DNA of 64,000 nucleotides, taken from assembly GCA_977017575.1 (NCBI GenBank), contig CDRNVI010000143.1, positions 186,001 to 250,000 of the forward strand, in the 5' to 3' direction. The notes beneath the pieces were generated by a model. That model saw nothing but the letters and a program-made list of their open reading frames with translations, did no database searches and was not told where the DNA came from. Positions 44,369 through 54,985 of the stretch are shown here, one piece after another. This DNA is from Paramoeba atlantica. Its lineage: Eukaryota; Discosea. Position numbers and translations under genes: made by a program. How positions within the stretch are numbered: position 1 is the first letter of the stretch; every line of letters starts with the position of its first letter.

Positions 44369-44900
44369 CTCTCTCTCTTCTCTTTTCTCTCTCTTTTTCT
44401 TTTCTCTCTCTTTTTTTCTTTTCCTTCTTTTTTTCTTTTCTCTTTCTCGAAATTTTTTGCCCTTTATGAATGGGACTGGATGGGGTTCTCTCTTTATTTC
44501 TTTTTATTTCATTGACTTTTCTGTTTTTTTCTTCTCTTTTTCACTTTTATCTCTTCTCTTTTTTTTTTTTTTCACTTTTTCACTTTTTCACTTTCTCACT
44601 TTCTCACTTTTTCACTTTTTTTTGTTCCTCTTTTTCTTGTCCCCTTTTTCTCGTTCCCCTTTCTTCCCTTTTTTGATGGGTTCTCTCTTTTCTTTTTTCC
44701 CTTTCCCCCCTTTTTTCTTTTTCTCTTCTTTCCTTTTCTTTTTGTTGATTTCTTTCCTTTTGTTTTTGATTTCTTCTTCACAGTTTCTCATTTTTCTCTT
44801 TCTTCTCTTTCTATTTTCTCTTTCTCTTCTCTCTTTCTCTTTCTCTTCTCTCTTCTCTCTCTTTCCCTTCCCTTTCTTTTCCTTTTTCTTTTTTGAAAAA
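44285..44900 (+). repeat. T/C-rich tract
   Basis: TTTTCTCTCTTC units, about 600 bases. Frames in it are artefacts. Confidence 0.85.
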
Positions 44901-44981
44901 AAAGACAGTCTCACAGATAAGTGAATCTTCAAAAAAAAAAAGAAAAGACAAAAGAGATGTTTTTATTTGGGAAAGATGATG

Positions 44982-45026
44982 TATTCTCTGGGTCCGGATT
45001 TTCACAAATTAGCACCCAGAGAGTAT
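44982..45026. repeat. 44-bp hairpin element, 3' of the PB1 gene
   Basis: TATTCTCTGGGTCCGGAT, centre TTTCACAAATTAGC, then ACCCAGAGAGTAT. Arms CTCTGGGT and ACCCAGAG pair perfectly. It lies about 210 bp past the stop codon of the minus-strand gene. Confidence 0.75.
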
Positions 45027-45237
45027 CAAGATCTCTCCCCCAACCATCTATCTGACACATTCTTTTTGACGAAAAAAGAAAGGAGAAAAATTACGATGAG
45101 ATAACCAACAGAGAAAAGAAGAGGAGTGAATAAAGAAAAAAGAAAGAAGAAAAAAGAAAAAAGAAAAGAAATAAACTTTTTTTCTTGATAAAAAAAAGAG
45201 CACAAAAAATTTGATTCCATTAAAGAGATTTTGTTAT

Positions 45238-46206
45238 TTATTTTCGTCTTCTTTCTTTTGGAGGAGAATTGAAAAACTTCTTTTTTGAATCATGTGGTGG
45301 GGAGGAACGTCGAGTTCCTTTTCTCTTATTTCTAAACATTTTGTCTTTCTCTTTTTCTTCTTCTTCTGGTCCAGTTGCCAACCTCTCTGTGATTTCCTCC
45401 AAACGTTTCTTGAGAATAATTTCTGTTTCCATCATCTTTTTTGACTTCTTTTCTTTCGCTTCAAGATTACAAAGTCTTCTTTCGATGTTTCGTCGTTGAT
45501 TCTGAAGCTTTCTCGATTGCCCAAATGATCTTGGTTTACCATAATCTTCCTCTTCTTCCTCTTCTTCCTCTTCTTCCTCAGACAATTGGACTTCTTCAAT
45601 CTCCTCCTCATGTTTGTCACCAACAATGTCATCCTCTTGACTTTTCAAATCAACAAGATTCTCTCGAACTTGAGTTTTGTTTTCAGTCAACTGTTCCTTT
45701 CTTTGTTGGAGAGCCACAATCTTTTCTTCAAGAACATCGATCTGATCTGCCAGTTTCTCATCACGTTTACTGAGCATTTCAATCTTCTTCTCTCTCTTCT
45801 GTTGTTCCTTGAGTCTTTTCTGAGGGTTCTCAGAAACTTCATCCCCCACTTTCTCAACCTTCTTCTCTTCATCATCACCCACTCGATTTTCGACCTCTTG
45901 GATCTCCTTTTTGGTTTCTTCTTCGACTTGACTCTCCACTGCTTTTGCTGTCTCATTCTTTTTTGGGAGAAGAAACAAAGCGTCTTCCAAGTTTTGATCA
46001 CGTTTCACAAAGACAACATCACACTCATCATCAAGATAGAACACTCGAACTGCAGTTGAAGTTCCGTACACACCCTGGATCTTCCTTCGCAGACTTCGAA
46101 AGTCTTGAGCTTGAACAGAACACACTCTTCCATTCTCAGTGTTTTGGACTTCCCACCACTCTTCTTCTCTTTCGACAATCGACATCAACTGAACTCTCAT
46201 CACCAT
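45238..46206 (-). CDS. PB1-domain coiled-coil protein
   Basis: 322 residues, intact frame, TAA stop. Residues about 30-85 fit a PB1 domain: basic LRRKIQGVYG, then the acidic OPCA-type motif YLDDECDVVFVKRDQNLEDA. PB1 domains pair head to tail in signalling and polarity complexes (p62, Cdc24, Par6). The rest is a long charged coiled coil (about 90-270) with an acidic run of about ten Glu (near 210), a predicted second coil (KKMMETEIILKKRLEEI) and a basic C-terminus (about 290-322: RNKRKGTRRSSPPHDSKK) that could be a nuclear signal. Start may be Met1 or Met3. I know no named orthologue. Codon use and CpG content are like polyubiquitin, so it is likely a host gene. Confidence 0.8.
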   Translation of the reverse strand: MVMRVQLMSIVEREEEWWEVQNTENGRVCSVQAQDFRSLRRKIQGVYGTSTAVRVFYLDDECDVVFVKRDQNLEDALFLLPKKNETAKAVESQVEEETKKEIQEVENRVGDDEEKKVEKVGDEVSENPQKRLKEQQKREKKIEMLSKRDEKLADQIDVLEEKIVALQQRKEQLTENKTQVRENLVDLKSQEDDIVGDKHEEEIEEVQLSEEEEEEEEEEEDYGKPRSFGQSRKLQNQRRNIERRLCNLEAKEKKSKKMMETEIILKKRLEEITERLATGPEEEEKEKDKMFRNKRKGTRRSSPPHDSKKKFFNSPPKERRRK

Positions 46207-46452
46207 ATTTTGATTGTTGTTGTTTTTTTCTGTTTCAAGTTATCCAGAAAAAGAAATGTTTTGAATTAAAAACAAAACCTGAGGGTGTGGTTGATTGTGT
46301 TTGTTGTCGTTTCATGAGGGAATGAGAGGGGGGGGGGGTGTGGCGAGAAGGAACACCAATCAAAATTGAACAAAAAAAAAACAAAAAAAATCACTGAAAG
46401 AACAACCAAAAACACACACACAGAAAAAAAAAAAAGAAAAAAAGGGCTGATA

Positions 46453-46500
46453 GGACCCGAAATAGAGGTCCATCATATTCGGACCCAAAATAGAGGTCCG
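46453..46500. repeat. Twin hairpins GGACC-GGTCC
   Basis: GGACCCGAAATAGAGGTCC and CGGACCCAAAATAGAGGTCCG, eight bases apart. Each can fold with a 5-6 bp stem and a loop with AAATAGA. The second is followed by TTTTTC and more T, like a Pol III 3' end. Lies about 250 bp upstream of the PB1 gene start and 350 bp upstream of 5S. Confidence 0.6.
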
Positions 46501-46830
46501 TTTTTCTTTTTTTGTTTTTTGTGTTTTTTTGTTCGTTTGGGATTTTTTTTTTTTTTGGTTTTCCTCAGTCTTTCTTTTTCCTCTTTCTCTTTTCTTCTGT
46601 CTTTTCTTATCTTTCTTTTTGTAGGTTGTTAATTTTTTTTCCTTCTCTTTCTTTGTTTTTTTTCTTTGTTTTTTTCTTTCTTTTTTTGAAATTCCACCAC
46701 TTTTTCTCTCTTTCCATTGAGGTTTTTTCTCTTTTCTCTTTTCTCTTTTCTTTTTTCTCTTTTCTTTCTTTTCTCTCATCTTTCTCTTTCTCTTTCTCTT
46801 TTCTTTTTATTAATTTGGATTGATATTAAA
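46501..46830 (+). repeat. T/C-rich tract before 5S
   Basis: TTTTCTCTTTTC units; no gene. Confidence 0.8.
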
Positions 46831-46854
46831 AAAAGAAAAAAAAGAAGAGAAAGT

Positions 46855-46973
46855 GTCTTCGGTCATACCCAGTTGAAAGCACCCGATCCCATCAGAACTC
46901 GGAAGTTAAGCAGCTGTGGGCTCGGTTAGTAGAATGGTGGGTGACCACATTCGAATCCCGAGTGCTGAAGACC
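46855..46973 (+). rRNA. 5S ribosomal RNA, copy 2
   Basis: Identical in sequence to 18032-18150, also with GAAAGT just upstream and TTCTCTTTT just downstream. The shared flanks of only about 10-15 bases beyond the gene suggest these are functional or come from dispersal by short copies. A LINE 3' end begins about 55 bases downstream, in the T-rich terminator. Confidence 0.97.
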
Positions 46974-47571
46974 TTCTCTTTTCTTTTTTTTTTCTCTCTT
47001 TTTTTTTTTTTTTTTTTTTTTTTTTCCAATGAAAGAGATTTTTATTCGAAATAGATGGTTGTAAGAGAAGGGAATGGTTGCACATTCAGCAGAATATCTC
47101 ACCCAGTGAGAGGAGGAACTGCAGAAAAAGGGGGTAGTACATGTGGAAAGAAGAGGGGGGAATGGAAATGTCATTTGGATTGAGAGATGATGAGAAGCAC
47201 AGAGAGTGATGGGTCAAAAGGGGGTTGCTGGGTTTTAGATTTTCCTGTATGCTCATCATGTGGTTTGCCATTGCTTTCATTAGTGCAGCTGAAATCTTCT
47301 TCTTTGCTGTTCTTAAGAAGAGGGGGAGGGGGTTGGCATCCAGGACCCGGTCGTTTTGGAGGGCAATTGAGGCGAGGGATCGTAGGAGTGCGCTAATGTC
47401 AGGGGATATTCCACCACCTGAGGATGAAGATGCTGGAAGGAAGATGACTTCACCTTGGAGAAACTGAAAGAGTTATTTGTTTAAGGGTCCGTTTCTCCTC
47501 AGGGGTGTCTCTGCCCCTTCCTGCATTAAAGTCTGTTTCAGTCAGACATCTGTCCACATATTCTCTGTGTT

Positions 47572-48158
47572 TCATGATCCTGGCATGGTGTGCAGCAGGT
47601 GAGAGGGTGTCGAGTATGGGGGGTCAGAGTGGGTTTTGGTGGGTGTTTGGATCACACAGCGAAAGTGGGGGGTTTTGTGGGTTGACACAACTCGGACATC
47701 AATACACAGATCCTGGTCGCCTTGCCACTCACAGATTGTAAGATCAGGTTGCTTGTGTGACTTCCCGATTGGCCAGTAGGCTCCATCTCGGATTGTTGTT
47801 TTTCCCGCCCAGCTGGCAATGTTCTTGAGTTCATCACGGAGAGCATGGTGTCTTCTTGTGTGGTTCCTCTTCCACGACTGGTGCAATCTGAGAGGTGGAG
47901 GGAGGATGGAGCACAGAGTTCTTTTTCACAGAATCCACACTTGACAGTCCCAAGTTCGCAGAGAGCCCCAAGGTGTGGGTCAACTATGTCAAGCCTACAT
48001 CGGTAGGCTGAGCGAAAATCTTCAGCATTTAAGGCTCGATATGGCTTTGGCCCAGAGGTGTCCTTGTCTGGGTAGGCTGTCATCCACAAGTGGGTGGTGG
48101 GGCCAACCTCATTCTCACGGATTGCACGGCAGAGGTTTTTGTCTTGTGTTGGGTCCAT
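47572..48158 (-). pseudogene. LINE C-terminal zinc knuckle and endonuclease
   Basis: KPYRALNAEDFRSAYRCRLD, then LGTVKCGFCEKEL and HLSDC give C-x2-C-...-H-x3-C, as between RT and endonuclease in R2-type LINEs. In the next frame KNIASWAGKTTIRDGAYW, KSHKQPDLTICEW and LCIDVRVVSTHK supply P-D and D-x-R motifs of a restriction-like endonuclease. A last piece (MKHREYVDRCLTETDFNAG) follows after a shift. Endonuclease assignment rests on position and short motifs. Confidence 0.6.
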
Positions 48159-48311
48159 GATCTTCTTTTTGACATCCTGAAGTTCACAGGAGGTGAACTT
48201 CTTCTTTCTGTGGTTTGTAGTTTTCTCCAGTGCCCATTGAGTCAGATGGTGGCTCTGTCAATCGAGTTAGGAGCTCATGGACAGAGGTACCACTTGGCAG
48301 TTTCCACTTGC

Positions 48312-49627
48312 TCAAGATGAAGCTTTCAAAATGGTCATATATGCTTGGTGGAGAGCCTGGCGCTGGGGTGAGTCACTCTTCCAGAAGTCTTCAAAGAGGT
48401 TGATAAGTTCAGGTTTGAACTCAGAGCAGGATCGGTAGACTGAGATCCAGGAGCCAAGGAAGGCTGCTTGGTGGGTGTTCTGAGAGTAGCTCAAGCCACC
48501 ACCACCTTTTGACTTTGGAAGGCCTGCAGCTTCTACTCGAGAGAGATGGAGTTCTTTGTTTGGATGCAGGTGGGGGACTTGGAGGGGGTTGAGGAGGTAA
48601 TTGATGTTTGTTGTAGTGGTTTGCTTGATGAAGTCTTGGAAAGGGGTTAAAGAGAGAGGTGTTGTGCGACAGATGTATGTTAGTTTGGGTGTGATGGTTT
48701 TGACAAAAAGCTCGAGACTTTCATGGGGGTTGGAGAACATTATTAAACAGTGGTCTTGTGATGCTTGTTGGTATTCTCGAGCAAGGGTGTGAAGCCACTT
48801 GGAAATTTGAGTGTTCAGCCCGATGGGTGACCCTAGAACTGTGATTACTTCCGCCTTCCCAATGCCAAGATTTTTGAGGTCATTGCTCCTGGGCGCTTCG
48901 GGAGAGAAACAGACCATTTTGCCCCTTTCTGTGCCAAGTTTGAGGTTGGCATTTGGGAGGACACTCTGGATCTGAGTGGTGATTTCTGCAATGGCAACCA
49001 GGCTCCCACAAACAAATATATCATCGACAAAGAGGAGAAGAAGAAGTGCATTCGGTGGAGCATCAACCTTCTGAAAGATTGGATTGAGGATTCCATGAAA
49101 TCCCAGACAAAAGAAAATTGTCCCGAGGGGATCTCCTTGCTGGACACCCTCCTCCATGGTGAGGGTGTGGTTCCGGTCATGAGAGAGTGAGGGGTGTTGC
49201 CGAAGAATAGAAGGTGTAGAGGTATGGAAGTAATACAGGGGCCAGCTGGACTGTGCTCTCAAAGATGGTTTTTCTTGAGATGGAATTGAAGGCATTAACA
49301 ATGTCCAGTTCCGTGGCATAATGTTGTGGGTGGAGGTGGAGATAGGCTGTGATATTGCTTTGTGGACCATTTCTGCACCACTTGGCAAGCATACACCATA
49401 CTGATGGGACAATTTCTCAGGAATTCCCTCGTGTTGGACTTCAAGAACAAGTGCAATCGCTGCCCACCTCTTGAGAACTTCAGCAACACCAATTGGACGG
49501 ATCCCTTTGTCCCCTTTTGCCAGAGGAATGAAGAGAGAGGTTGCCATGATGTTGTGTATGGTTTCATTGATTGGTGATTAAGACAGTCAATTCTTTGAGG
49601 GTTGAGTGGAGTTCTCGGTCTGTGCAT
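48312..49627 (-). pseudogene. LINE reverse transcriptase
   Basis: SLFIPLAKGDKGIRPIGVAE (RT block with K-G-x-x-x-R-P-I), ATELDIVNAFNSISRKTIFE (first catalytic Asp, in a shifted frame), GVQQGDPLGTIFFCLGFHGI, LLFVDDIFVCGSL (catalytic D-D), VLGSPIGLN, then the thumb with LHLSRVEAAGLPKSKGGGGL. Frameshift near 49390. Confidence 0.85.
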
Positions 49628-50589
49628 AGGAGTGTGACAAACTCATAAGACGTGCGGCCTTTTGGAAGTCTCTGAAGGGCCAGATCAAGTGAGTCAAAGG
49701 ACTGAAACTCATCTTGTTCAAGGATTGCTGGTTTCCAGTCAGGAATTTCGGCTCGATCTGGTGGAGTCCACGCCTGCTCAGATCTTGGGTAGAGGTTCTT
49801 CACAGTTTCACGATTTTCTGGGACTGAGAGATCCCTGAATCCACTCTTGGATTGAAGCTTCCTTGCAGCTTTGGAGAGATGTCCTTTTCTGACCTCTTCA
49901 ATAATCTGGTCTGCCTTGGTTTTCTTGGTGGACTTCTGCCTCCTCTTTTGCTTGAGTTTGCTGAGCTCGCCCTCAAGTTTTTTGTGGAGTCTCTCCCACT
50001 CAAAATTTCGCACCATGGTGCATCGAGATTTCACTTCTTTCATTCCTTGAGTACCCCTTCTAAGGCAGCCAAAGATCCATTTTGGGAGGAGGATCAGGAG
50101 TTGGGGTATCTTATGAAAGAGGTGTCGTACAGCACAAAAAGTTTTGATGACTGTATCACGAAGGCAGAGTGGTACTGAGTCCATGTAGCAGAGGGGGATG
50201 TGTTTTGAGAAGGAGTCTCCTTCAAGAGAGAGGATGAAGTTCATTGTAGTCTCTTCTTTGCTTCCATGAGGAAGGGTTGTAGAGCGCCCATGATTGAAGA
50301 AGAGTTGTTGGATGTGTTGTGGGTCTGGGTCGAGGATGGGTGTGATTCTCCAGGTGTTGTCAGGGCATCCTCTGTGTACTGCTAAACTTGTGATCCTATC
50401 TGCCAAAGAGTTGTTCTTGCGGTTTCTCCAGTTAATATGGTTTTCAGGGCTTGGGAGAATGGATGAGAGAGTGGACAATTTCCTTGTTCTCATGAATGAC
50501 ACAGAGTGATGAGCTTCCAACACACCATCCATTTGGGTTGGTAGCAACAGATCCATCCCCACAGATGAAAAAGAAGTTGTCTTTGACAT
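49564..50589 (-). pseudogene. LINE pre-RT region
   Basis: Long minus-strand frame. The N half (SFMRTRKLSTLSSILPSPEN) is not recognised. The C half reads like the region before the RT of R2-type LINEs: QIIEEVRKGHLSKAARKLQS, KNLYPRSEQAWTPP, then ILEQDEFQSFDSLDLALQRL and PKGRTSYEFVTLLCTDRELH, the last two leading into the RT fingers. Confidence 0.6.
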
Positions 50590-50761
50590 TTGTGAGCGAG
50601 ATTTCAGGAGGCTGTGGTGCAGGTTTCCAGTGTTGCCAGAACTGTAGGAGAAAGGCTATTCTCCCCGTGCTACTTGCGATTCGAGAGAAGGGGGATGATA
50701 TCTCATCTTGCTTTGTTTGTTGAGCATTTTTGAAATCTGAGGAGAGAATGGGAGTAAGGTT

Positions 50762-51544
50762 TTAGTTTTTCTGTTGGCCACCAAAGAAGTGGTTGATTCC
50801 AAGTCCAAGGAGGTCACAAGCTCTGCATGTTTGGAGGGAGCTTGTTCTTGCGCGATCCAAGTTTCTGAAGCGGGGGACAGTTAAGACTATATCTTCAAAG
50901 GAGCCATTTTCGAAGAGTTCAAGGATAAGGGAGAGGGAGGGAGGAGTTTGTTGAAAAGAAGGTGGGCCATGAGAAGAAGGGCAGTGGGAAAGTTGTTGGG
51001 GAGGGGAGCGAGAGGGGAGTGAGAGGGGGTGTGGGAAGGGAGGTGGTGAGGTGGGCTTGGGGGGGGGCAAATGAGGTGGATGGGAAGGAGGGTGGAGAGG
51101 TGTGTGAGGTGAGGGGTGAGATGGGGGAGGAGGAAAAGGGGTGATGGGATGGTTTTCTGTGCTGTTGTGGCATTGTGTTGAACAATAATGCATTTGACAG
51201 TGGTTACAGGAGATGTGGGAGCCAACTTCTGCTTTACCATTGCATTCAGGGTTGTTACATGAAGGGGGAGGGGTGCTGGAGGGATTGAGATCAGGATTAA
51301 GATTGAGATGCAGAGAGGGATAGGGAGTGGGGGAGGGGAGTGGGGAGGGAGGGGGGGAGGGAAGTGGGGAGGGAGGGTGGGAGGGAATTGGGGAGGGAGG
51401 GTGGGAGGGGGGATTGGAGGGAGAGCAGGGAGGGGAGGTTAGGGATGGGAGAGGTTGGGGTGGGGGGGGGAGGAAGAGGGTGACAGAGAGTTTGTGACTT
51501 CCTGTGGTGGGAAAAGGAGCAGAATGTAAGGAGGCACTTCTCAC
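50762..51544 (-). pseudogene. LINE N-terminal Pro-rich protein with MYND-like finger
   Basis: Residues 1-90 are Pro/Ser repeats. Then CNNPECNGKAEVGSHISCN and CQMHYCSTQCHNSTENH give C-x4-C...C-x2-C-x4-C-x3-C-x5-H spacing close to a MYND finger, a protein-binding zinc domain. A second Pro-rich stretch follows, then LTVPRFRNLDRARTSSLQ. Ends with TAA. This domain is not known to me in R2-type LINEs. Confidence 0.5.
51320..51480 (+). repeat. G-rich minisatellite, G-quadruplex-prone
   Basis: GGGAGGGAGGGTGGGAGGG-type repeats on the plus strand, opposite the Pro/Ser-coding 5' end of the LINE. Many runs of three or more G within a few bases. Confidence 0.8.
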
Positions 51545-51639
51545 ATTGGGAGACTATTACTTTTTGGTGTTGGCCTCTGCATCTTCAGTACAAGCAATTG
51601 CCAAGGAATTTTGGAGGATGTGAAGTTGTCTTCTGGGCC

Positions 51640-52600
51640 TGAGGATTGTCCATTCGATTTAGTTCTTTTTCTCTTTCTTTTCTGTTTCTTTCATTCTTTT
51701 CTTTTTCTGATTTTTCTCTTTCTTCCTCTTTTTTTCCATTCTTTTTCCTTCCTGTTTTTTTTCCTCCTCTATTTTCTTTTTCTTTTCATTCTCTTCCTTT
51801 CTTTTCTCTCTTTCTTTGTTGTTTCTGCTCCTGCTCTCTTGCTTTTTTGGGGTTCTCTTTGTCTTTTTCCTTCCTTTTCTCTTTCTCTGACCTCTTCTTT
51901 TTTTCCTTCTTTTTCTTTCTCTTGCTCTCCTTCTTGGCTGTGACTCTTTTCCGAGTGAAGTTTTGGGAACCGAAAGTTTTCTGTGCTATCTGGTTTGAGG
52001 GTGCCCAGGATCAAGAGGCATGGCTGTGGCAATCTCAAAAATCTTTTGTTATGTCAGGGGTGGGGAGCAGAGCTTTTGAAGGTGGGGTTTGAGAGGAAGA
52101 GGGGAGAGTGGGTATTGATTCGGATGAAGTGGGAAGTGATTGGTGGTGTGGTTGGTTTGTGGTTTGTTGTTTGTTGTTTTTCAAGGGGGAAAAAGTCTTT
52201 TTTTTTTCTCTTTTTTTCTTTTCTTTTTCTTTTGAAATCTCTTTTTTTTTTCCTTTCCTCCCCTCCCTCCTTTTTTTTTTTTTGTCTTTTTGTCTTTTTC
52301 ACTTTGTTTTTGTTTTTCTTTTCTTTCTCTTTCATTCTTCTTCTCTCTTTTGGGATTTTTGAATTCTTTGTTTTTCTTTTGTCTCTCCTTTCTCCCTTTC
52401 TCACCACCACTCTTTCTCTCTTTCTAAAGTGCAAACATGCCCAAAGTTGTGTAGGTAGTGCCATGACAAAGACTTTTTTCTTTTTTTGTTCTTTTGTTTT
52501 GGAGTTGAATTGTTCTGGCCCTTGAAATTGCTCAAAAAAATTATTGTACAACTCTGATTAAGGCAGGTATTTCTTTCAATCCCCAAAATTTTTTTGGATT
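51640..52600 (+). repeat. T/C-rich tracts
   Basis: Two T/C-rich blocks (51660-51960, 52195-52440) around a more complex spacer. May be the continuation of the T-rich DNA into which the LINE inserted. No gene. Confidence 0.6.
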
Positions 52601-52657
52601 TTAAATTCAAAGACCCTCTTCTTGAAACTGATCTTTTTTTTTTTTGAAAAAAGACTC

Positions 52658-54117
52658 ATGAAACCCATAAAGAAGCGATTCTTGAAAGTAGTGCAAGCTG
52701 AGTGTGAATATTGTCAAGGACCAGACCACAAAGCAATGACTTATGCTGGACCATTCATTGCTGTTCCTTCCTTGTCTGAGGAGAAATGGTGAAGACAATT
52801 AAAAAAGGTTTTAGATTGAAAAATTATTAGAGAAGGACTCACCTCCTGGAACCAGTGATTGAAACACTGAAAATTGTGAATTGTTGTTGAACATTTTGTT
52901 TTGAATGAAAATGGTTGTTTTTCTTTATTGGCCCCCAAATTCTTTGATAAAGTTGGGCAATCTGCTTTTGTGGAAGTGGTGGGGAATTTTCTGGTGGTTT
53001 ATGAAGTGGTCATGATTGAAACAAGGAAAGCCAACCTGCTTGTGGTTATTTTATTTGCTGCCCACCACACATCAAAGCATTTAATAACCTTGATCTTTTT
53101 GTTGATAAAAGTTCATCATTTGATTGATCTTCCTGAGGAAATTTCATTTCATGACCTCCTTGCTTGCAAAGAAGACTGAGGAGGATGAGGAGAATGATGA
53201 AAAAGGAAAAGAAGAAGAGGAGGAGCAGGTAAGAACTCTTGAACTTGGTGCTGGTGGATTGCAATTCTCTTTCTTCCCTTGATATGGCCCAAAGAAATAT
53301 TTCTCCTGCAATTTGAGAATTTTTCTGAATTTTTTTGAAAAAAAACCCTACTCTTCCATCACCAACCACAATCCAATAGATTTGTTGTGAAGGCAGCATC
53401 CAATCAAAATTAGAAGTACTACTATGAGTCCAAGAATGAAAATCCTCAACTCTCTCTCATGATGGAAGTTCATTACAAGGACAAAATCTTCTTTCTGTTG
53501 GGATCCAGGGCAAAGATAGGCATGTTAATTTAAGTATTTGAGAAACAGTTGATCATGATGCCCTGTCAATTGCAAAGGATATTTTTTCTCTTTTAAATGG
53601 TCTCCAAAATCTGGCAAAGAAATTCCCTAAAACCCAGTCCTTTTCAGATTCTTTGAGCCTCTCTTCCTTTGAATCTGTGATGAGGGATCATACTCCTTCA
53701 AACCCAGCAGCAGTTGGAGAATTGAGTCAAATGGCTGGAAAAATCCTTCAGATTCTTGGTTGCCATGCCCATAAATGTGATCTTGTTGAAGAAGCTTTTT
53801 GAAAGGCCCTAATCAAAAACCTGTCTTCTTGAGTTGAACAGGTTGTTGATGATGATAGTCTTGATTGTGGTGGTGGATCTGACTTATTGATGAAAGCTCC
53901 AACAAGAGTGAAAAATATTCACTCTTCTTCATACTTTCTGTATCAACTTGGAAAACTTGCACTGACTTCATTAAACAAGTATGGGCATTCTGAAAAATTT
54001 CAGGTCTGGACAGCACAACATAATTTTATCCACCACCACCTCACACCTCTTCACTCAAATCAGTTTTTAGTTTATTTATACAATAGTTTGACTTGTTATC
54101 AAGACTTATACTATTAG
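52658..54117 (+). pseudogene. Unknown protein, likely two exons, with in-frame TGA codons
   Basis: Frame 1 starts MKPIKKRFLKVVQAECEYCQ and runs to 53176, broken only by five TGA (52790, 52817, 52856, 52868, 52877). A one-base shift near 53165 leads to an acidic stretch (KKTEEDEENDEKGKEEEEEQ) ending exactly at CAG/GTAAGA (53229), a consensus 5' splice site. After an AG at 53378-53379, phase-matched, exon 2 runs 246 codons to TAG with five TGA (53425, 53437, 53539, 53800, 53830) and no TAA or TAG. Text such as VDHDALSIAKDIFSLLNGL, RDHTPSNPAAVGELSQMAG and RVKNIHSSSYFLYQLGKLAL looks like real protein. No CG dinucleotide occurs in exon 2. No family recognised; an old transposon gene or a host gene with unusual decoding. 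Confidence 0.45.
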
Positions 54118-54199
54118 GAAATGTTTGTGGGGAGTTGTTTGCCTTCTTCCACTTGAACATTTGAAATAGAGAATGAACAAGAAATTATTAAAAGTGATT

Positions 54200-54985
54200 T
54201 TTTTAATATTAATTTTTTTGTAATTTCAATTTCTTAATTATGTTTCCATATTGAATAAAATGTTTTAATTTATTTTTTAATTTTATGATATGTTTTAAAT
54301 TTATTTTTCATTTTAAAAATATTTTTTAAGTTGGTTCAATCAAATTTCTTAATTGTTTTGAATTGATGTATTTGATTTATTTTTTATTTTCTTTTTTTCA
54401 CATTAATTTTTTGTAATTTCAATTTCTTAATTATGTCTCCATATTGAATGTAATTTCTTAATTTATTTTCTGATTCTCTGATATTTTTAGAACTTATATT
54501 TCAGATCTATGATATTTTTTAAGTTGGTTCAATAAAATTTCTTAATTGTTTTGAATTGATGTATTTGATTTATTTTTTATTTCATTTTTTTCATATTATT
54601 TTTTTGTAATTTCAATTTCTTAATTATGTCTCCATATTGAATGCAATTCCTTAATTTATTTTCTGATTCTCTAATATTTTTAGAATTTATTTTTCAGATC
54701 TATGATATTTTTTAAGTTGGTTCAATCAAATTTCTTAATTGTTTTGAATTGATGTATTTGATTTATTTTTTATTTTCTTTTTTTCACATTAATTTTTTGT
54801 AATTTCAATTTCTTAATTATGTCTCCATATTGAATGCAATTCCTTAATTTATTTTCTGATTCTCTAATATTTTTAGAATTTATTTTTCAGATCTATGATA
54901 TTTTTTAAGTTGGTTCAATCAAATTTCTTAATTGTTTTGAATTGATGTATTTGATTTATTTTTTATTTTCTTTTTTTATCAAAAA
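54200..54985. repeat. AT-rich satellite, unit about 193 bp, four copies
   Basis: Units start near 54206, 54400, 54593 and 54785, each with TTTTTTGTAATTTCAATTTC, TTAATTATGTCTCCATATTG, TTTAAGTTGGTTCAAT and TTGAATTGATGTATTTGATT. The first copy is the most diverged. Over 80 percent A+T. Confidence 0.88.

Larger units (their letters stand above)
47026..51620 (-). mobile_element. LINE with restriction-like endonuclease, next to 5S
   Basis: A minus-strand non-LTR retrotransposon of about 4.6 kb. Order from its 5' end: Pro-rich region with a MYND-like zinc finger (51544-50762), linker and pre-RT region (50589-49564), reverse transcriptase (49627-48312), zinc knuckle and PD-(D/E)xK-like region (48158-47572). 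Its 3' end has AATAAA just before the T run that ends the 5S gene. Broken by several frameshifts. Confidence 0.75.

Noticed and set aside
42000..44900. Phe/Leu-rich frames that look like multi-pass membrane proteins
   Set aside because: T-rich simple sequence always translates to Phe, Leu and Ser; there are no charged loops or conserved motifs.
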